DNA of 64,000 nucleotides, taken from the NCBI RefSeq assembly GCF_000719705.1, contig NZ_JOHO01000020.1, positions 1-64,000 on the forward strand. The letters are read 5' to 3'. This document shows, in pieces, positions 8,393 to 19,292 of the stretch (position 1 is its first letter; each line of letters starts with the position of its first letter). Source of the DNA: Streptomyces sp. NRRL S-350. GTDB lineage: Bacteria; Actinomycetota; Actinomycetes; Streptomycetales; Streptomycetaceae. The translations under genes were made by a program, and so were the position numbers. The notes below the pieces were generated by a model. The model did no database searches. It had not been told where the DNA came from and saw only the letters and a list, made by a program, of their open reading frames with translations.

Positions 8393-9696
8393 GAGCCCGG
8401 CACCGTCCAGTCGAAGCGTGCCTTGATCGCGTCGCCGTGCCCCGGCAGGTCCTCGGCGTCGGCGAGGTTGACGACGTGCGCGGCGACGTCCGCCAGCGCG
8501 TCCCGGTCGTACTCGACGATCTGGACGCCGCGCAGGAAGGTCTGCACGGACAGTCCGGAGGAGTGGCAGGCGCAGCCGCCGGTGGGCAGCACGTGGTTGG
8601 AGCCGGCCGCGTAGTCGCCGAGGGAGACGGGGGTCCAGCGGCCGATGAAGACCGCCCCCGCGTTGACGACCCGGGCGGCCACCGCGTGCGGGTCGCGGGT
8701 CTGGATCTCCAGGTGTTCGGCCGCGTAGGCGTTGACGACGGCGAGGCCCTGGGTCAGGTCGTCGACCAGGATGATGCCGGACTGCTTGCCGCCCAGCGCC
8801 TCGGCGACCCGCGGGCCGTGCTTGGTCCTGGCGACCTGGACGACCAGTTCGGCCTCGACGGCGTCGGCCAGCGCCGGGGAGTCGGTGACCAGCACCGAGC
8901 CGGAGGTGGGGCCGTGCTCGGCCTGGCTGATCAGGTCGGCGGCGACGTCGGAGGGCAGCGCGCTGTCGTCGGCGAGGACGGCGATCTCGGTCGGGCCGGC
9001 CTCGGAGTCGATGCCGATCCGGCCGGCGAAGTAGCGCTTGGCGGCGGCCACGTAGATGTTGCCGGGGCCGGTGACCATGGTGACCGGCTCGCACTCCTCG
9101 GTGCCGAGGGCGAACATCGCGACCGCCTGGGCGCCGCCGACGGAGTAGACCTCGTCGACGCCGAGCAGCGCGCAGGCCGCCAGGATCGTCGGGTGGACGC
9201 GGCCCCCGAAGGCCTTCTGCGGCGGGGAGGTGACGGCGATGCCGGGTACGCCCGCTTCCTGGGCCGGCACGACGTTCATCACCACGGAGGACGGGTAGAC
9301 GGCCAGCCCGCCCGGGACGTACAGGCCGACCCGCTCGACCGGCACCCAGCGCTGGGTGACCGTGCCGCCGGGCACGACCTGGGTGGTGTGCCCGGTGCGG
9401 CGCTGGTCGGCGTGCACGGTGCGGGCCCGGCGGATCGACTCCTCCAGGGCGGCCCGCACCTTCGGGTCCAGGCCCTCCAGGGCCTCGGCCAGCTGCTCGG
9501 CGGGCACCCGGGTGGACTCCAGGCGGACGCCGTCGAAGCGCTCGGTGATCTCGATCAGTGCCGCGACCCCGCGATGGCGCACGTCCTCCGCGATCGGCCG
9601 CACCTTCTCCAGGGCGGCCGCGACGTCGAAGTCGGCACGGGGCAGCAGGTCACGCGGGTCGTCGAGCGAGCCGCGGAGGTCGATTCGAGAGATCAC
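8389..9696 (-). CDS. hisD: Histidinol dehydrogenase HisD
   Basis: 435 residues. It oxidises histidinol to histidine in two NAD-dependent steps. Visible motifs are [26 protein letters not shown], the zinc-ligand segment SQAEHGP, the catalytic AYAAEHLEI and the C-terminal [18 protein letters not shown] segment (here [11 protein letters not shown]). The reading frame is open far upstream, across genes on the other strand, but homology starts at MISRIDLRG, so GTG 9696 is the start. It is the first gene of the his operon. The -10-like TACACT ends seven bases before the GTG, so the mRNA may be leaderless. Confidence 0.97.
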   Translation of the reverse strand: MISRIDLRGSLDDPRDLLPRADFDVAAALEKVRPIAEDVRHRGVAALIEITERFDGVRLESTRVPAEQLAEALEGLDPKVRAALEESIRRARTVHADQRRTGHTTQVVPGGTVTQRWVPVERVGLYVPGGLAVYPSSVVMNVVPAQEAGVPGIAVTSPPQKAFGGRVHPTILAACALLGVDEVYSVGGAQAVAMFALGTEECEPVTMVTGPGNIYVAAAKRYFAGRIGIDSEAGPTEIAVLADDSALPSDVAADLISQAEHGPTSGSVLVTDSPALADAVEAELVVQVARTKHGPRVAEALGGKQSGIILVDDLTQGLAVVNAYAAEHLEIQTRDPHAVAARVVNAGAVFIGRWTPVSLGDYAAGSNHVLPTGGCACHSSGLSVQTFLRGVQIVEYDRDALADVAAHVVNLADAEDLPGHGDAIKARFDWTVPGS

Positions 9697-9703
9697 GCCA
9701 CCC

Positions 9704-9709
9704 AGTGTA
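9704..9709 (-). promoter_or_regulatory. Candidate -10 box for the his operon
   Basis: TACACT on the minus strand, seven bases before the hisD GTG. This would put the transcription start at or next to the start codon. No convincing -35 lies 17-18 bases upstream. The GGGTGGC between box and start is too close to act as a ribosome-binding site. Confidence 0.35.
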
Positions 9710-9786
9710 AGGAGTGGCCGGAACCGCTGGTCCCGCATTTCAGTCCGTGATACGAAAGGCGAGACGACCGGGGGGACGGGGAAACC

Positions 9787-11367
9787 ATGGCGGAGCGCGC
9801 TCCAGAGGGCTGGACCGATACCGAGCGCGAGCTGTGGGAGGCCTACCACCAGGGGGAGGTCCTCGACCTGCGCAGTGGCGAAGCCGACACCGACGACCCC
9901 TTCGGCGACGCCGTCTGGAGCGCCCGGCGGACCGTCCGCGCCGAGGTCCTCGCCCACCTGCTGCTGGTCCGCCCGGAGCCCGCCCCCGGGCGCGTCGCCT
10001 CGCTGCGCCTGAGCGGAGCGCTGGTCACCGGCGCCCTCGACCTGGCCGGCGCCGCCATCGGCGACTACGTCGAGCTCCACGACTGCCGCTTCCGGCACAA
10101 GGTCCTCATCTCCGAGGCCGCGGTCTCCACCCTGCGCTTCCTGAACTGCCTGATCCCCCGCCTGGAGGCCTCCCGGCTCTCCACCACCGGCGACCTCCAC
10201 CTCGCCCGCTGCCGCCTCCCCGACGGCATCCGGCTCACCGACGCCAGGATCGGCACCGACCTGCTCCTCAACCAGGCCGTCGTCGGCGCCGACCGCCACG
10301 GCCGCGCCGTCTCCGCCGACGGGATCACCGTCCACCAGGACTTCGAAGCCGAACGTCTGGAGACCACGGGCGAGTTGAGCATCCGCACGGCCCGGATAGG
10401 CGGCCGGCTCTCGCTGCGCGGCGCTCAGCTGCGGGCCGACCGGCAGCACAACGCCACCTGCCTCAACGCCGTCCGGGTCACCGTCGGCCACACCCTCTAC
10501 CTGACCGGCTCCGCCGACCGCGGCTGGGCCGGCTCCCGCGGCTACTACGGCTCCGGCTACGGCCAGGTCCCGCCGCCCGACAGCCCCGTCACCCCGTTCC
10601 GCGCCTTCGGCCGGGTGCGGCTGTCCGACTCCCGCTTCGAGGGCGCCTGCCTGATCTCCGGCGAATTCCACCTGGAGGGTGACGACGAGCTGTCGCTGCG
10701 CCGCATCCACACTCCCGAGTTGCGTTTCACGTGCAGGTTCCGCCCCACCGGCACCGTCTCGCTCTCCCGCGCCCGGGTCGGCAACCTGGTCGACACCCCG
10801 GACGCCTGGCCGCTCGGCAGGCACCTGGGCCTCACCGGCTTCGTGTACGAGAACCTGCGCCCGATGACGGTCTTCACCATCCGGGAGCGGATCGCCTGGC
10901 TGGAGGGCTCCTCGGTGGACTTCCAGCCCGAGTCCTACGAGCAGCTGGCCGCCGCCCTGCGCCGCGACGGCGCCGACGACGACGCCCGCGAGGTGCTGTA
11001 CGCCAAGCAGCGCCGGCGCCGCCGGACGCTGCCGCTGCCCGCCCGGGTCTGGGGCGCCGTCCAGGACGTCACCGTCGGCTACGGCTACCGCCCGGGCCGC
11101 GCGGGCCTGTGGCTGCTGCTCGCCTGGGCGCTCGGCAGCGCCTGGTTCGCCACCCACCCGCTGGAGCCGCTCAAGGCCGACGAGCGCCCGCACTGGAACC
11201 CGGTGCTGTACACCCTCGACCAGCTGCTGCCGATCGTCGACCTCCACCAGGGCGGCTGGAACCCGGGCGGCACCGCCCAGTGGATCTCCGCCGGGCTGGT
11301 CGTCATCGGCTGGCTGCTCGCCTCCACCGTCGTGACCGGCGCCAGCCGGATGCTCCAGCGCGGATAA
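9787..11367 (+). CDS. Beta-helix repeat protein with C-terminal membrane segments
   Basis: 526 residues from ATG 9787. Residues about 75-220 are a pentapeptide-like or right-handed beta-helix region with recurring hydrophobic faces ([50 protein letters not shown]); a second block is at about 275-345. The end has two hydrophobic helices, [14 protein letters not shown] and [19 protein letters not shown] basic [12 protein letters not shown] stretch stands before the first helix. Streptomycete homologues are often labelled membrane-associated oxidoreductase, but I see no nucleotide or cofactor motif that supports this. It begins 90 bases from the divergent hisD. Function unknown. Confidence 0.85.
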   Translation: MAERAPEGWTDTERELWEAYHQGEVLDLRSGEADTDDPFGDAVWSARRTVRAEVLAHLLLVRPEPAPGRVASLRLSGALVTGALDLAGAAIGDYVELHDCRFRHKVLISEAAVSTLRFLNCLIPRLEASRLSTTGDLHLARCRLPDGIRLTDARIGTDLLLNQAVVGADRHGRAVSADGITVHQDFEAERLETTGELSIRTARIGGRLSLRGAQLRADRQHNATCLNAVRVTVGHTLYLTGSADRGWAGSRGYYGSGYGQVPPPDSPVTPFRAFGRVRLSDSRFEGACLISGEFHLEGDDELSLRRIHTPELRFTCRFRPTGTVSLSRARVGNLVDTPDAWPLGRHLGLTGFVYENLRPMTVFTIRERIAWLEGSSVDFQPESYEQLAAALRRDGADDDAREVLYAKQRRRRRTLPLPARVWGAVQDVTVGYGYRPGRAGLWLLLAWALGSAWFATHPLEPLKADERPHWNPVLYTLDQLLPIVDLHQGGWNPGGTAQWISAGLVVIGWLLASTVVTGASRMLQRG

Positions 11368-11409
11368 CCCGGCGACAAGCCCCCGGCCCGGGGAACTACG
11401 CTGTCGGCC

Positions 11410-12138
11410 GTGACAGAACGGCTGCCGCTCTTCCCGCTGAACACCGTGCTCTACCCGGGCCTGGTGATGCCCCTGAACGTCTTCGAGGAGCGCTACCGCC
11501 GTCTCGTCGCCGATCTGCTCGAACAGTCCGAGGACGCCCCCCGGCGCTTCGGCGTGCTCGCGATCAAGGACGGCCGCGAGGTCTCCCCGGTCCGGGCCGA
11601 GGAGGGCCCGGCCGGGCCGCTGGACGGCCTCGGCACCGCCACCGGCGACCCGCTGGAGGCGGTCTTCCACATCGGCTGCGTCGCCGACGTCGCCTCCGTC
11701 CAGCCCCAGCCGGACGGCCGCTACGAGCTGCTGGTCACCGGCACCACCCGGTTCCGGCTCCGCTCGGTGGACGTCTCCGGCCCGTACCTGACCGGCGAGA
11801 TCGAGCCGATCGAGGAGCTGCCCGGGGAGGGCTCCGGCGTCCTGGCCGCCGAGGTCGAGCGGGCGTTCCGGGTCTACCAGAAGCGCCTCGCCGGCGCCCG
11901 CGAAGCCAGCACCGTGGGCCGCCAGGAGCTTCCGGACGACCCGCAGGTGCTCTCCTACCTGGTCGCCGCCGCCTCGGTGTTCGAGACCCCGGTCAAGCAG
12001 CAGCTGCTCGCCTGCCCCGACACCGCCCAGCGACTGCGCGTCGAACTCGACCTGCTGCGCCGCGAGAGCGCCGTCCTCAGCTGGCTGCCCTCGCTGCCCG
12101 CCGTCGACCTCACCCGCCAGTCCTTCAGCCCCAACTGA
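11410..12138 (+). CDS. Lon substrate-binding (LAN) domain protein
   Basis: 242 residues from GTG 11410. The N-terminal half matches the Lon N-terminal fold: [25 protein letters not shown], then GVLAIKDG and [29 protein letters not shown]. No ATPase or protease domain follows; the last 90 residues are helical. Stand-alone LAN-domain proteins are common in actinobacteria and may act as adaptors, but a partner is not visible. The gene lies 12 bases upstream of the YbaK-type gene, so they are probably co-transcribed. Confidence 0.88.
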   Translation: MTERLPLFPLNTVLYPGLVMPLNVFEERYRRLVADLLEQSEDAPRRFGVLAIKDGREVSPVRAEEGPAGPLDGLGTATGDPLEAVFHIGCVADVASVQPQPDGRYELLVTGTTRFRLRSVDVSGPYLTGEIEPIEELPGEGSGVLAAEVERAFRVYQKRLAGAREASTVGRQELPDDPQVLSYLVAAASVFETPVKQQLLACPDTAQRLRVELDLLRRESAVLSWLPSLPAVDLTRQSFSPN

Positions 12139-12150
12139 ACCAGGACCCCC

Positions 12151-12645
12151 ATGGCCAGGAAGAGCAAGAAGGGCGGCCAGGGCACGCCCGCGACCGTCGC
12201 CCTGGAGACCGCCGCCGTTCCGTTCACCGTGCACGCCTACGACCACGACCCGGCCGCCGCCTCCTACGGCGGTGAGGCCGCCGACGCCCTGGGCGTGGCC
12301 GCCGAGCGGGTCTTCAAGACCCTGGTGGCCGACGTGGACGGCACCCTCACCGTCGGCGTCGTGCCCGTCGCCGGCCGGCTCGACCTCAAGGCCCTGGCGG
12401 CGGCCGTCGGCGGCAAGCGCGCCGCCATGGCCGATCCGGCGGCCGCCGAGCGCAGCAGCGGCTACGTCCTCGGCGGCATCTCCCCGCTGGGCCAGCGCCG
12501 CCCGCTGCGCACCGTCATCGACGCGAGCGCGCTCACCCACCCGACCGTCTACGTGTCGGCGGGCCGCCGCGGCCTCGAAGTGGAGCTGGCCCCGGCCGAC
12601 CTCATCGCCCTCACCGAGGCGCACACCGCCGCCATCACCCGCTGA
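12151..12645 (+). CDS. ybaK: YbaK family Cys-tRNA(Pro) deacylase
   Basis: 164 residues. Features of the YbaK subgroup are [11 protein letters not shown] with the catalytic-site Lys, a [14 protein letters not shown] segment, and [21 protein letters not shown]. YbaK hydrolyses cysteine mischarged onto tRNA-Pro. The start [15 protein letters not shown] is conserved in kind for streptomycetes. The gene follows the LAN-domain gene by 12 bases. Confidence 0.92.
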   Translation: MARKSKKGGQGTPATVALETAAVPFTVHAYDHDPAAASYGGEAADALGVAAERVFKTLVADVDGTLTVGVVPVAGRLDLKALAAAVGGKRAAMADPAAAERSSGYVLGGISPLGQRRPLRTVIDASALTHPTVYVSAGRRGLEVELAPADLIALTEAHTAAITR

Positions 12646-12812
12646 CCCCGGGGCCGGAGCAGGCGCGGGCCCGGACCCGGGCGTGGACGCGGCACGGGTG
12701 TGGGCACGGGCACGGGCCATCGGAGCAGACCGGCAGCGGGGCAGCACCACGGCGGGGCGGAGAGCCGCGGCCCGTACCAGGCCACCGACCTTCCGCCCCG
12801 CCGCCGAAACCC

Positions 12813-13508
12813 TCAGACCCGGTCCCCGGGCTCCGCCGGATCCGCCCCTGCCGGCGCACCCCAGTACGGCGGCGGATCCTCCTCGCGCTTGCCGAACGCC
12901 GCCGACAGCGCCAGCAGCACCACCATCGCCGCCATCGGCCACACCAGCAGCGCCCCCAGCGCGCCCAGGTCGATGCTCGCCTCGAAGTGCCCGCCGCTGC
13001 CGACCCGCCGGGCCTCCCCGATCAGGTCGTCGCTCGGCCCGAGCCACCGCCCGATCCGCCAGGCGCCCACCGACCCGAGCAGCCCGCCGACGGCCAGCCC
13101 CAGCGCGACGGCGATGCCGCCCCCGCGCCGCCGGGTCACCAGGAAGGCGCCGAGCGCCGTCAGGATCCCGGCGCCCAGGCCGAGGAGCACGAACACCGCG
13201 TCGGCCCCGGCCCGCTGCTCCCCTTCCGGGTCCACGTAGAGGATCCGGTCCCCGTCCACGACGAGCGGCACCTTGGGCGCCAGCCAGACCCACAGCCCGG
13301 CCAGCGCCAGCCCGACCAGCAGGCAGGCGACGACCACGCCCGCCCCGACCCGTACCTCCGGCAGCAGCCGCTGCACCGGCGAGGGCCCCGGCGCGGCGGG
13401 CGGAGCCTCCTGCGGGGGCGCGAACGGGTCGGGCGCGGCGTCCGGCACCGCCTGCAAATCGGTGCGGGCGGGATCCGGAGGTGTGTTCGGTACGGTCACA
13501 GGCCCCAT
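12813..13508 (-). CDS. DUF2567-like membrane protein
   Basis: 231 residues. A Pro/Ala-rich cytosolic N-terminus (residues 1-48) precedes four predicted membrane helices: about 55-78 ([20 protein letters not shown]), 105-127, 132-152 and 180-202. The extracytoplasmic loop between helices 1 and 2 holds [13 protein letters not shown]. The architecture fits the actinobacterial DUF2567 group; function unknown. An alternative start is GTG 13499; neither start has a strong ribosome-binding site. It converges with ybaK. Confidence 0.75.
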   Translation of the reverse strand: MGPVTVPNTPPDPARTDLQAVPDAAPDPFAPPQEAPPAAPGPSPVQRLLPEVRVGAGVVVACLLVGLALAGLWVWLAPKVPLVVDGDRILYVDPEGEQRAGADAVFVLLGLGAGILTALGAFLVTRRRGGGIAVALGLAVGGLLGSVGAWRIGRWLGPSDDLIGEARRVGSGGHFEASIDLGALGALLVWPMAAMVVLLALSAAFGKREEDPPPYWGAPAGADPAEPGDRV

Positions 13509-13553
13509 CGTTTCACGACGGCCGCCCGGACGATCCCACCGCCCGGGCGGCTC

Positions 13554-14363
13554 CTACCGGGAGACCGCGCGCCGGTAGGCCCACGTGGCGACGGTCAGGG
13601 ACACCACGCCCACCCCCGCGCAGACCCCCAGGTCCGCGAGCACCATCGCCCAGTCCGGCTCCGGTGTGAACGTCCGAGCGAAGGCCTCCACCCCGTACGT
13701 GGACGGCAGCGCGTCCCGCAGCCACAGCACCGGCTGCGGCAGGTGGTCGACCGGCAGCACGCCGAGCAGCAGCGCCGCCGACATCCCGAGCTGCCCGAGC
13801 ATGGTCGCGATCTCCTGCCGCGGCGCCAGCAGCCCGCAGGCCGCCCCCAGCCCGGACAGCGCGGCCCCGGCCAGCGGCACCACCGCCAGCAGCACCCACA
13901 ACTGCCCGAGCGGCAGACCGAACATGACCGCCCCGACCGCCGCCGTGAGGACCGTCCCGGGCAGCGTGAACGAGGCGTACGCGGCGGCGGCCCCCAGGAC
14001 CACCGATGCCGGCGGCACCGGCAGCGTCGCGTAGTGGTCGAGGCCGCCGGTGGCCCGCAGCTTCCCGAAGTACTGGGCGAGCAGGTTCAGCGCGACGAAC
14101 GCCACCACCAGCACGCTCGACCCGGCGACCACCGACCGCGCCGCCGAGGACTGACCGGCGTCCACGACGCCCCGCATCATCACCAGGATGCCGACGGACT
14201 GGAAGGTGGCCACGAACAGCAGCGGGATCCGCGCCACCCGCGCCCGGGCGAGCTGCGCCCGATACACGGCGGCGAGGGCCGGCAGCAGCCGGGCCGCGGG
14301 CGCGAGCGGGGCGGGCCCGGCGGAGGTCCGGCCGGTGCGCGGCGGCGCCGAGAGCAGGGTCAC
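13554..14363 (-). CDS. ABC-2 type transporter permease
   Basis: 269 residues with about six hydrophobic helices, typical of ABC-2 exporters: after a basic N-terminus come IPLLFVATFQSVGILVMM, SVLVVAFVALNLLAQYF, an amphipathic LDHYATLPVPPASVVL coupling segment, then four more. GTG 14363 overlaps the ATPase stop by four bases (GTGA), so the two form one exporter. The substrate is unknown; this type often moves drugs or lipids out of the cell. Confidence 0.9.
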   Translation of the reverse strand: MTLLSAPPRTGRTSAGPAPLAPAARLLPALAAVYRAQLARARVARIPLLFVATFQSVGILVMMRGVVDAGQSSAARSVVAGSSVLVVAFVALNLLAQYFGKLRATGGLDHYATLPVPPASVVLGAAAAYASFTLPGTVLTAAVGAVMFGLPLGQLWVLLAVVPLAGAALSGLGAACGLLAPRQEIATMLGQLGMSAALLLGVLPVDHLPQPVLWLRDALPSTYGVEAFARTFTPEPDWAMVLADLGVCAGVGVVSLTVATWAYRRAVSR

Positions 14364-15358
14364 TTGGCCAGTCCTCCGTGGCGGCCGCCGAGCTTGAGGT
14401 AGGCGTCCTCAAGGCTCGGCGTGGCGAGGGTGAAGTCGTCGAGCGCGGCGAAGGCCGGGCCGGTGGTGACGGCGGCGACCAGTTCGCGGGCCTGCTCGGG
14501 GGTGGTGCGGACGGTCCAGCGGCGCCCGGTGCACTCGGCCCGCTCGCGCAGCGCGGCGACGGCGGGCACGCCGACCGGCGCCTCGTGCCGCCAGACCAGG
14601 TCGAGCCGGACGTCGCCGTCCACCAGCGCCTTGAGCCCGCCGGGAGTGTCGCAGGCGATCACCCGGCCGTCGTCGACCACGGCGACCCGGTCGAGCACCG
14701 TCTCCGCCTCGATGACGTTGTGGGTGACGAGCAGCACCGTCGTCCCGCGCTCGGCGCGCCGCCGGTCGACGGCGCGCCACACGGCCCGCCGGGCGACGGG
14801 GTCCATACCGGTGGTCGGCTCGTCCAGGACGAGCAGCGGCCGGTCCCCCACCAGGGCGGCCGCGAAGCAGGCGAGCCGCCGCTGCCCGCCGGACAGCTTG
14901 GCGAGCGGCCGCTGCGCGATGGGCTCCAGCCCCAGCTCCGCCAGGACCTCCCCGGCCGCGGCGCGGGCCTGCGCCCGGCTGAGCCCGCGCAGCCGCCCGG
15001 TCGTCTCGGCGGCCAGCGCCACCGTCAGCTCGTCCAGCGCGGTGGATTCCTGCCCGAGGTAGCCGAGCAGCCGGGCGGCCCGCTCGGGGTGGCGCACGAT
15101 GTCGTGGCCGAGCAGTTCGACGGATCCGGAGTCGGGGCGCAGCAGGCCGGTGATCTGGCGGACCAGCGTCGACTTCCCCGCGCCGTTGGGCCCGAGCAGC
15201 CCGAAGATCTCGCCCTGGCGGACGGAGAGGCTGATCCCGTCGTTGGCCCGGATCTCGGTGGCGGCCGCGCCGCGTCCATTGCGGTAGGTCCTGACCAGGT
15301 CGCGCACGTCGACGCACGGCGGGGTTTCCTCGGGTGCTCGCCCGGCCGTCTCACTCAC
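14360..15358 (-). CDS. ABC transporter ATP-binding protein (ABC-2 exporter type)
   Basis: 332 residues from GTG 15358. The nucleotide-binding domain is complete: Walker A GPNGAGKST near residue 58, Q-loop YLGQES, signature LSGGQRRL, Walker B LLVLDEPTTG and the switch His in VTHNV. The last 100 residues are the DrrA-like C-terminal extension ending in SLEDAYLKLGGR. It pairs with the overlapping permease. Frame continues to an ATG at 15412, but the MAGPPCPVRPYER stretch looks like untranslated leader. Confidence 0.92.
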   Translation of the reverse strand: MSETAGRAPEETPPCVDVRDLVRTYRNGRGAAATEIRANDGISLSVRQGEIFGLLGPNGAGKSTLVRQITGLLRPDSGSVELLGHDIVRHPERAARLLGYLGQESTALDELTVALAAETTGRLRGLSRAQARAAAGEVLAELGLEPIAQRPLAKLSGGQRRLACFAAALVGDRPLLVLDEPTTGMDPVARRAVWRAVDRRRAERGTTVLLVTHNVIEAETVLDRVAVVDDGRVIACDTPGGLKALVDGDVRLDLVWRHEAPVGVPAVAALRERAECTGRRWTVRTTPEQARELVAAVTTGPAFAALDDFTLATPSLEDAYLKLGGRHGGLAK

Positions 15359-15451
15359 GACCGACGACTCTACGCGCTCATACGGGCGAACCGGACAAGG
15401 GGGCCCGGCCACCGGGGGTCGCGGGGCCGTCGAGGCCCGTCGGCGGGCGGC

Positions 15452-16801
15452 TCAGTCGTCGACGACCATCGATCCGCCGGGCACCCGCGCCGCCAGCTCC
15501 TTCCAGAAGCCGGCCCGGATGGCGTAGCGGTCGTGCTCGTCGATCTGGTCGTCCTTGTGCGCGAGCAGCCCGAAGCGGGCGGCGTAGCGCAGCAGCTCGC
15601 CGTCGACCCGGTGCGGGATGCGCGGGTAGTCGGGCCACAGCACGGTGAGGCGTTCGAAGTCGCCGATCCGCTCGATCCAGCGGCGGGCGAAGACCTGCCC
15701 GACCTCGTGGGCGTCGCCGCCGATGGAGGTGATGTCCTCCTCGCGGTCGGCCCAGCGCTGTTCGGCGGTGGTGAGCTGGGCGAGGGTGGGGAGGTTGTCG
15801 CCGGCGGTGACGGCGGGCTCGGGGGCGGGCCGGTCCACCCAGCCGCGGTCGGAGGACCAGCGCAGCACCGGGCCGGCCTGCACGACGGCCGCGTGCCCGT
15901 TCGCGGCGTGTCCGTTGGCGCCGTGGCCGTTCGTGCCGTGGCCGTTGGCGCCGTGTCCGTTGGCACCCGGCCCGCCGGTGCCGTGGCCGTTCGCGACCGG
16001 GGTGATCGGTGTGACCGACGGCGGCCGCCCGGCCAGGTCCTTCGGCGTCGGGACGACCTTGAGCGCGGTCGCCGCCGACGGCCTCCCGTTGGCGGCGGCG
16101 GGGACGGCGCCCGCGGGGGTGACGGCCGCCGGACGGGCCGGCGGTGCGGCGGGCACCACGCCCGGCAGCGTGGCGGGCGGGGCGGCCGGCGGGGCGGCGA
16201 GGATCTTGGCGATCTCCTGTCGGGCCCCGGCCGCGGGGAACACGGCGGAGGTGTCGCGCAGCGAGAAGGACCCCTGGATCCACTCCCGGTCGAGCACCCG
16301 GCGCTCGTCCGCCTCGCCGACCAGGTCCTCGGACTGGTTGAAGTCCCCGTCGGCGGCCTGCAGCGCCCACAGGTGGACGGCCACGCCGTGTTCCTTGGCG
16401 GTCATCATGCCGGGGAGCAGATCGCCGTCCCCGGTGATCAGTACGACGTCGGCGCAGGCCCGGTTGCGGGCGAGTTCGGAGAGCTCGGCGTGCATCGCGG
16501 CGTCCACGCCCTTCTGCACCCAGCGCCCCTCGGCCCGGGTGAGCGCGCCGAGCCGTACGGTGACCCGGGGCAGCACGCGCAGCCGCCGGTGCTCGGGCAT
16601 CGGGCGCCGGTCGGGCGCGGCGTCGAACCAGTAGATGCGCAGCAGGGGCAGCCCGGTCTCCGCCTCGGCGCGCTCGCGGAGAGCCGCGATCAGGGCCGTG
16701 TGGTCCACCGTGACCTTGGACCGGGAGGGATCCCCGGCGAGCAGGCTGGCGGCGGCGCCCAGCAGGTATCCGGCGTCCACCAGGACGACACAGCGGTCCA
16801 T
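15452..16801 (-). CDS. NYN-domain (PIN-like) putative ribonuclease with Asn-Gly-His tandem linker
   Basis: 449 residues from ATG 16801, with AAGAGG seven bases upstream. Residues 1-165 form a NYN/PIN-like nuclease fold: Asp in VVLVDAGYLLG, the central GVDAAMHAEL, and the acidic VVLITGDGDLLPGM and HLWALQ. These acidic residues would bind a metal and support RNA cleavage. Residues 200-340 are Ala/Pro-rich and contain seven five-residue units related to Ala-Asn-Gly-His-Gly. The C-terminal 110 residues are a conserved helical domain (AEQRWADREEDITSIGG ... RRWIERIGDFERLTVLW) found with NYN in actinobacteria. RNA turnover is the likely role; no substrate is known. Confidence 0.85.
   Translation of the reverse strand: MDRCVVLVDAGYLLGAAASLLAGDPSRSKVTVDHTALIAALRERAEAETGLPLLRIYWFDAAPDRRPMPEHRRLRVLPRVTVRLGALTRAEGRWVQKGVDAAMHAELSELARNRACADVVLITGDGDLLPGMMTAKEHGVAVHLWALQAADGDFNQSEDLVGEADERRVLDREWIQGSFSLRDTSAVFPAAGARQEIAKILAAPPAAPPATLPGVVPAAPPARPAAVTPAGAVPAAANGRPSAATALKVVPTPKDLAGRPPSVTPITPVANGHGTGGPGANGHGANGHGTNGHGANGHAANGHAAVVQAGPVLRWSSDRGWVDRPAPEPAVTAGDNLPTLAQLTTAEQRWADREEDITSIGGDAHEVGQVFARRWIERIGDFERLTVLWPDYPRIPHRVDGELLRYAARFGLLAHKDDQIDEHDRYAIRAGFWKELAARVPGGSMVVDD
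15893..15997 (-). repeat. Seven 15-bp coding tandem repeats (Asn-Gly-His units)
   Basis: Seven in-frame 15-bp units inside the NYN-protein gene, related to GTGGCCGTTGGCGCC on the plus strand. They encode variants of Ala-Asn-Gly-His-Gly/Ala; the unit encoding GTGGPG has diverged. Copy number is likely to vary between strains because the units remain in frame. Confidence 0.85.
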
Positions 16802-17127
16802 CGCGCACCTCTTTTCGCTTGCCCTCGGGATTCGGCGGCCGGCTCGATCGGGGCGGGCGGCACGCCCGCCGTCCGGGCGTGAAGAGGTGAGGGGCCCCCG
16901 TCGTCGCCCGATCGTTGGGTCACCTTTTACCCGGGGTTCGCCTGCCGAACCTCGCCGGATGTCCCGGTACCGCAACAGCCGCCCCTGACGACGCACGGAG
17001 GACGTCGGGGGCGGGCCCCGTACAAACGACGGAGCCCGCCCCCTGGTCACGCGGCGGTGTCGCGGCCCTCGGGCCGTACTGCCCGGCCCCGGGGCCCGGC
17101 AGCCCTGCTTCGCGGCCGCGGGGCGCC
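16802..17127. other. Intergenic region, NYN gene promoter side and asd terminator
   Basis: 326 bases without a gene. The left part should hold the NYN-gene promoter, but I see no clear -35/-10 pair. The right part holds the 17007-17043 hairpin after asd. Confidence 0.6.
17007..17043 (-). terminator. Terminator-like hairpin downstream of asd
   Basis: GGGGCGGGC (17008-17016 region) pairs with GCCCGCCCC (17034-17042 region) around a loop containing TACAAACGA. It stands 85 bases after the asd stop. No U tract follows. Confidence 0.6.
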
Positions 17128-18201
<1,074 letters not shown>

Positions 18202-18299
18202 CTACGGCCGCACTCCGCCCATCATGCCTTGTCACGCGGGTGGGGCGGCGGGGTGTTCCACGCTGTGAGAGGGGGCTTCGGCGGCCTCCCGGGCGGCCG

Positions 18300-19190
18300 C
18301 TAGCGGTCCAGACCACTCGCCAGGGCCGCCGCGGCCTCCACCTCGGCCCGCCCCGCCGGCAGCAGCGGCAGTCGCACGTCCGGCGTGGGGATCCGCCCCT
18401 GGGCGTGGAGCACGCCCTTGGTGACCGCCGGGTTCGGCGCCGCGAACGCGGCCAGCGCCAGGCCCGTCAGCCGGTGCCCGAGCGCCCGCGCGCGGTCGAC
18501 GTCCCCGGCCTGCCAGGCCTGCGCCAGTTCGACGAACCGGCCGGTGGCCAGGTGCGCGGAGGCCAGGATGCCCCCGGCCGCACCGAGCGCCAGCATCGGC
18601 GCGAGGAAGGCGTCCTCCCCGGTGAGGAACGCGAACCCCTCGGGGGTGTCCGCGAGCAGTTCGGCCGCCGTCCCGTCCAGCCCGCCCGTCGCGTACTTGA
18701 CGCCCACCACCCCGTCGATCGCGGCGAGTTCGCGCAGCGCGGCGGTGGAGAGCTCCTGCCCGGTGCGGTACGGGATGTGGTAGACGAGCAGCGGCAGCGG
18801 GCTGCCCGCGGCGAGCGCCCGGAAGTGCGCGACCGTCCCCGCCTCGCCGGGCCGCACGAACGACGGGACGGTGACCAGCGCGGCCGCGGCCTGCGGCACC
18901 CGCGCGCCGAGCGCGGCCAGCGCCTCGGCGGTGGCCCGGGTGTCGCCGCCCGTCGCGCCGACGACCAGCTGTGCCCCGCGTGCGGCGCAGGCGGCCGCGG
19001 CGACGTCCACCACCGCGTCCCGCTCCGCGGCGGTCAGCGCGGCCGGCTCGCCGGTGGTGCCGAGCGCGACCAGCCCGGCCGCGCCGGCGTCCAGGACCTC
19101 GTGCGCGAGCTTCTCCAGCGCGTCCAGCGCGACCGCGCCGTCGGCGGCGAAGGGGGTGACCAGGGGGACGTAGATGCCCTTGAATTCCAT
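18300..19190 (-). CDS. DapA/NAL superfamily aldolase (dihydrodipicolinate synthase-like)
   Basis: 296 residues from ATG 19190 (GGATCGGGAC just upstream); an upstream in-frame ATG at 19232 is less likely. The (beta-alpha)8 class I aldolase signature is clear: GTTGEPAALTAAER near residue 45, Tyr in VYHIPYRTG and the Schiff-base Lys in VVGVKYATGG. The gene may encode the lysine-pathway DapA, but the family also includes N-acetylneuraminate and other keto-acid lyases, and divergence from a LysR regulator suggests a catabolic paralogue. Its neighbour asd makes the DapA substrate, so the biosynthetic option stays open. Confidence 0.85.
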   Translation of the reverse strand: MEFKGIYVPLVTPFAADGAVALDALEKLAHEVLDAGAAGLVALGTTGEPAALTAAERDAVVDVAAAACAARGAQLVVGATGGDTRATAEALAALGARVPQAAAALVTVPSFVRPGEAGTVAHFRALAAGSPLPLLVYHIPYRTGQELSTAALRELAAIDGVVGVKYATGGLDGTAAELLADTPEGFAFLTGEDAFLAPMLALGAAGGILASAHLATGRFVELAQAWQAGDVDRARALGHRLTGLALAAFAAPNPAVTKGVLHAQGRIPTPDVRLPLLPAGRAEVEAAAALASGLDR

Positions 19191-19250
19191 GTCCCGATCC
19201 TGCGGCCGGCCGACCGGCCGGGTCCAGTTCACGTTTCCGACGCTTCTCGT

Positions 19251-19292
19251 AAGCTGAGCCGATGCTCGCCTAGGCTGGGCCGATGCTCGACG
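19251..19292 (+). repeat. 21-bp tandem duplication over the LysR gene start
   Basis: Two copies, 19251-19271 and 19272-19292, match at 17 of 21 positions. Each contains GCCGATGCTCG. The first gives ATG-CTC-GCC-TAG, a three-codon dead end; the second contains the real ATG at 19283. Confidence 0.8.

Noticed and set aside
9697..13293. Upstream extension of the hisD frame across several genes
   Set aside because: The frame is open only because of high GC. HisD homology begins at 9696, and four well-supported genes lie on this stretch.
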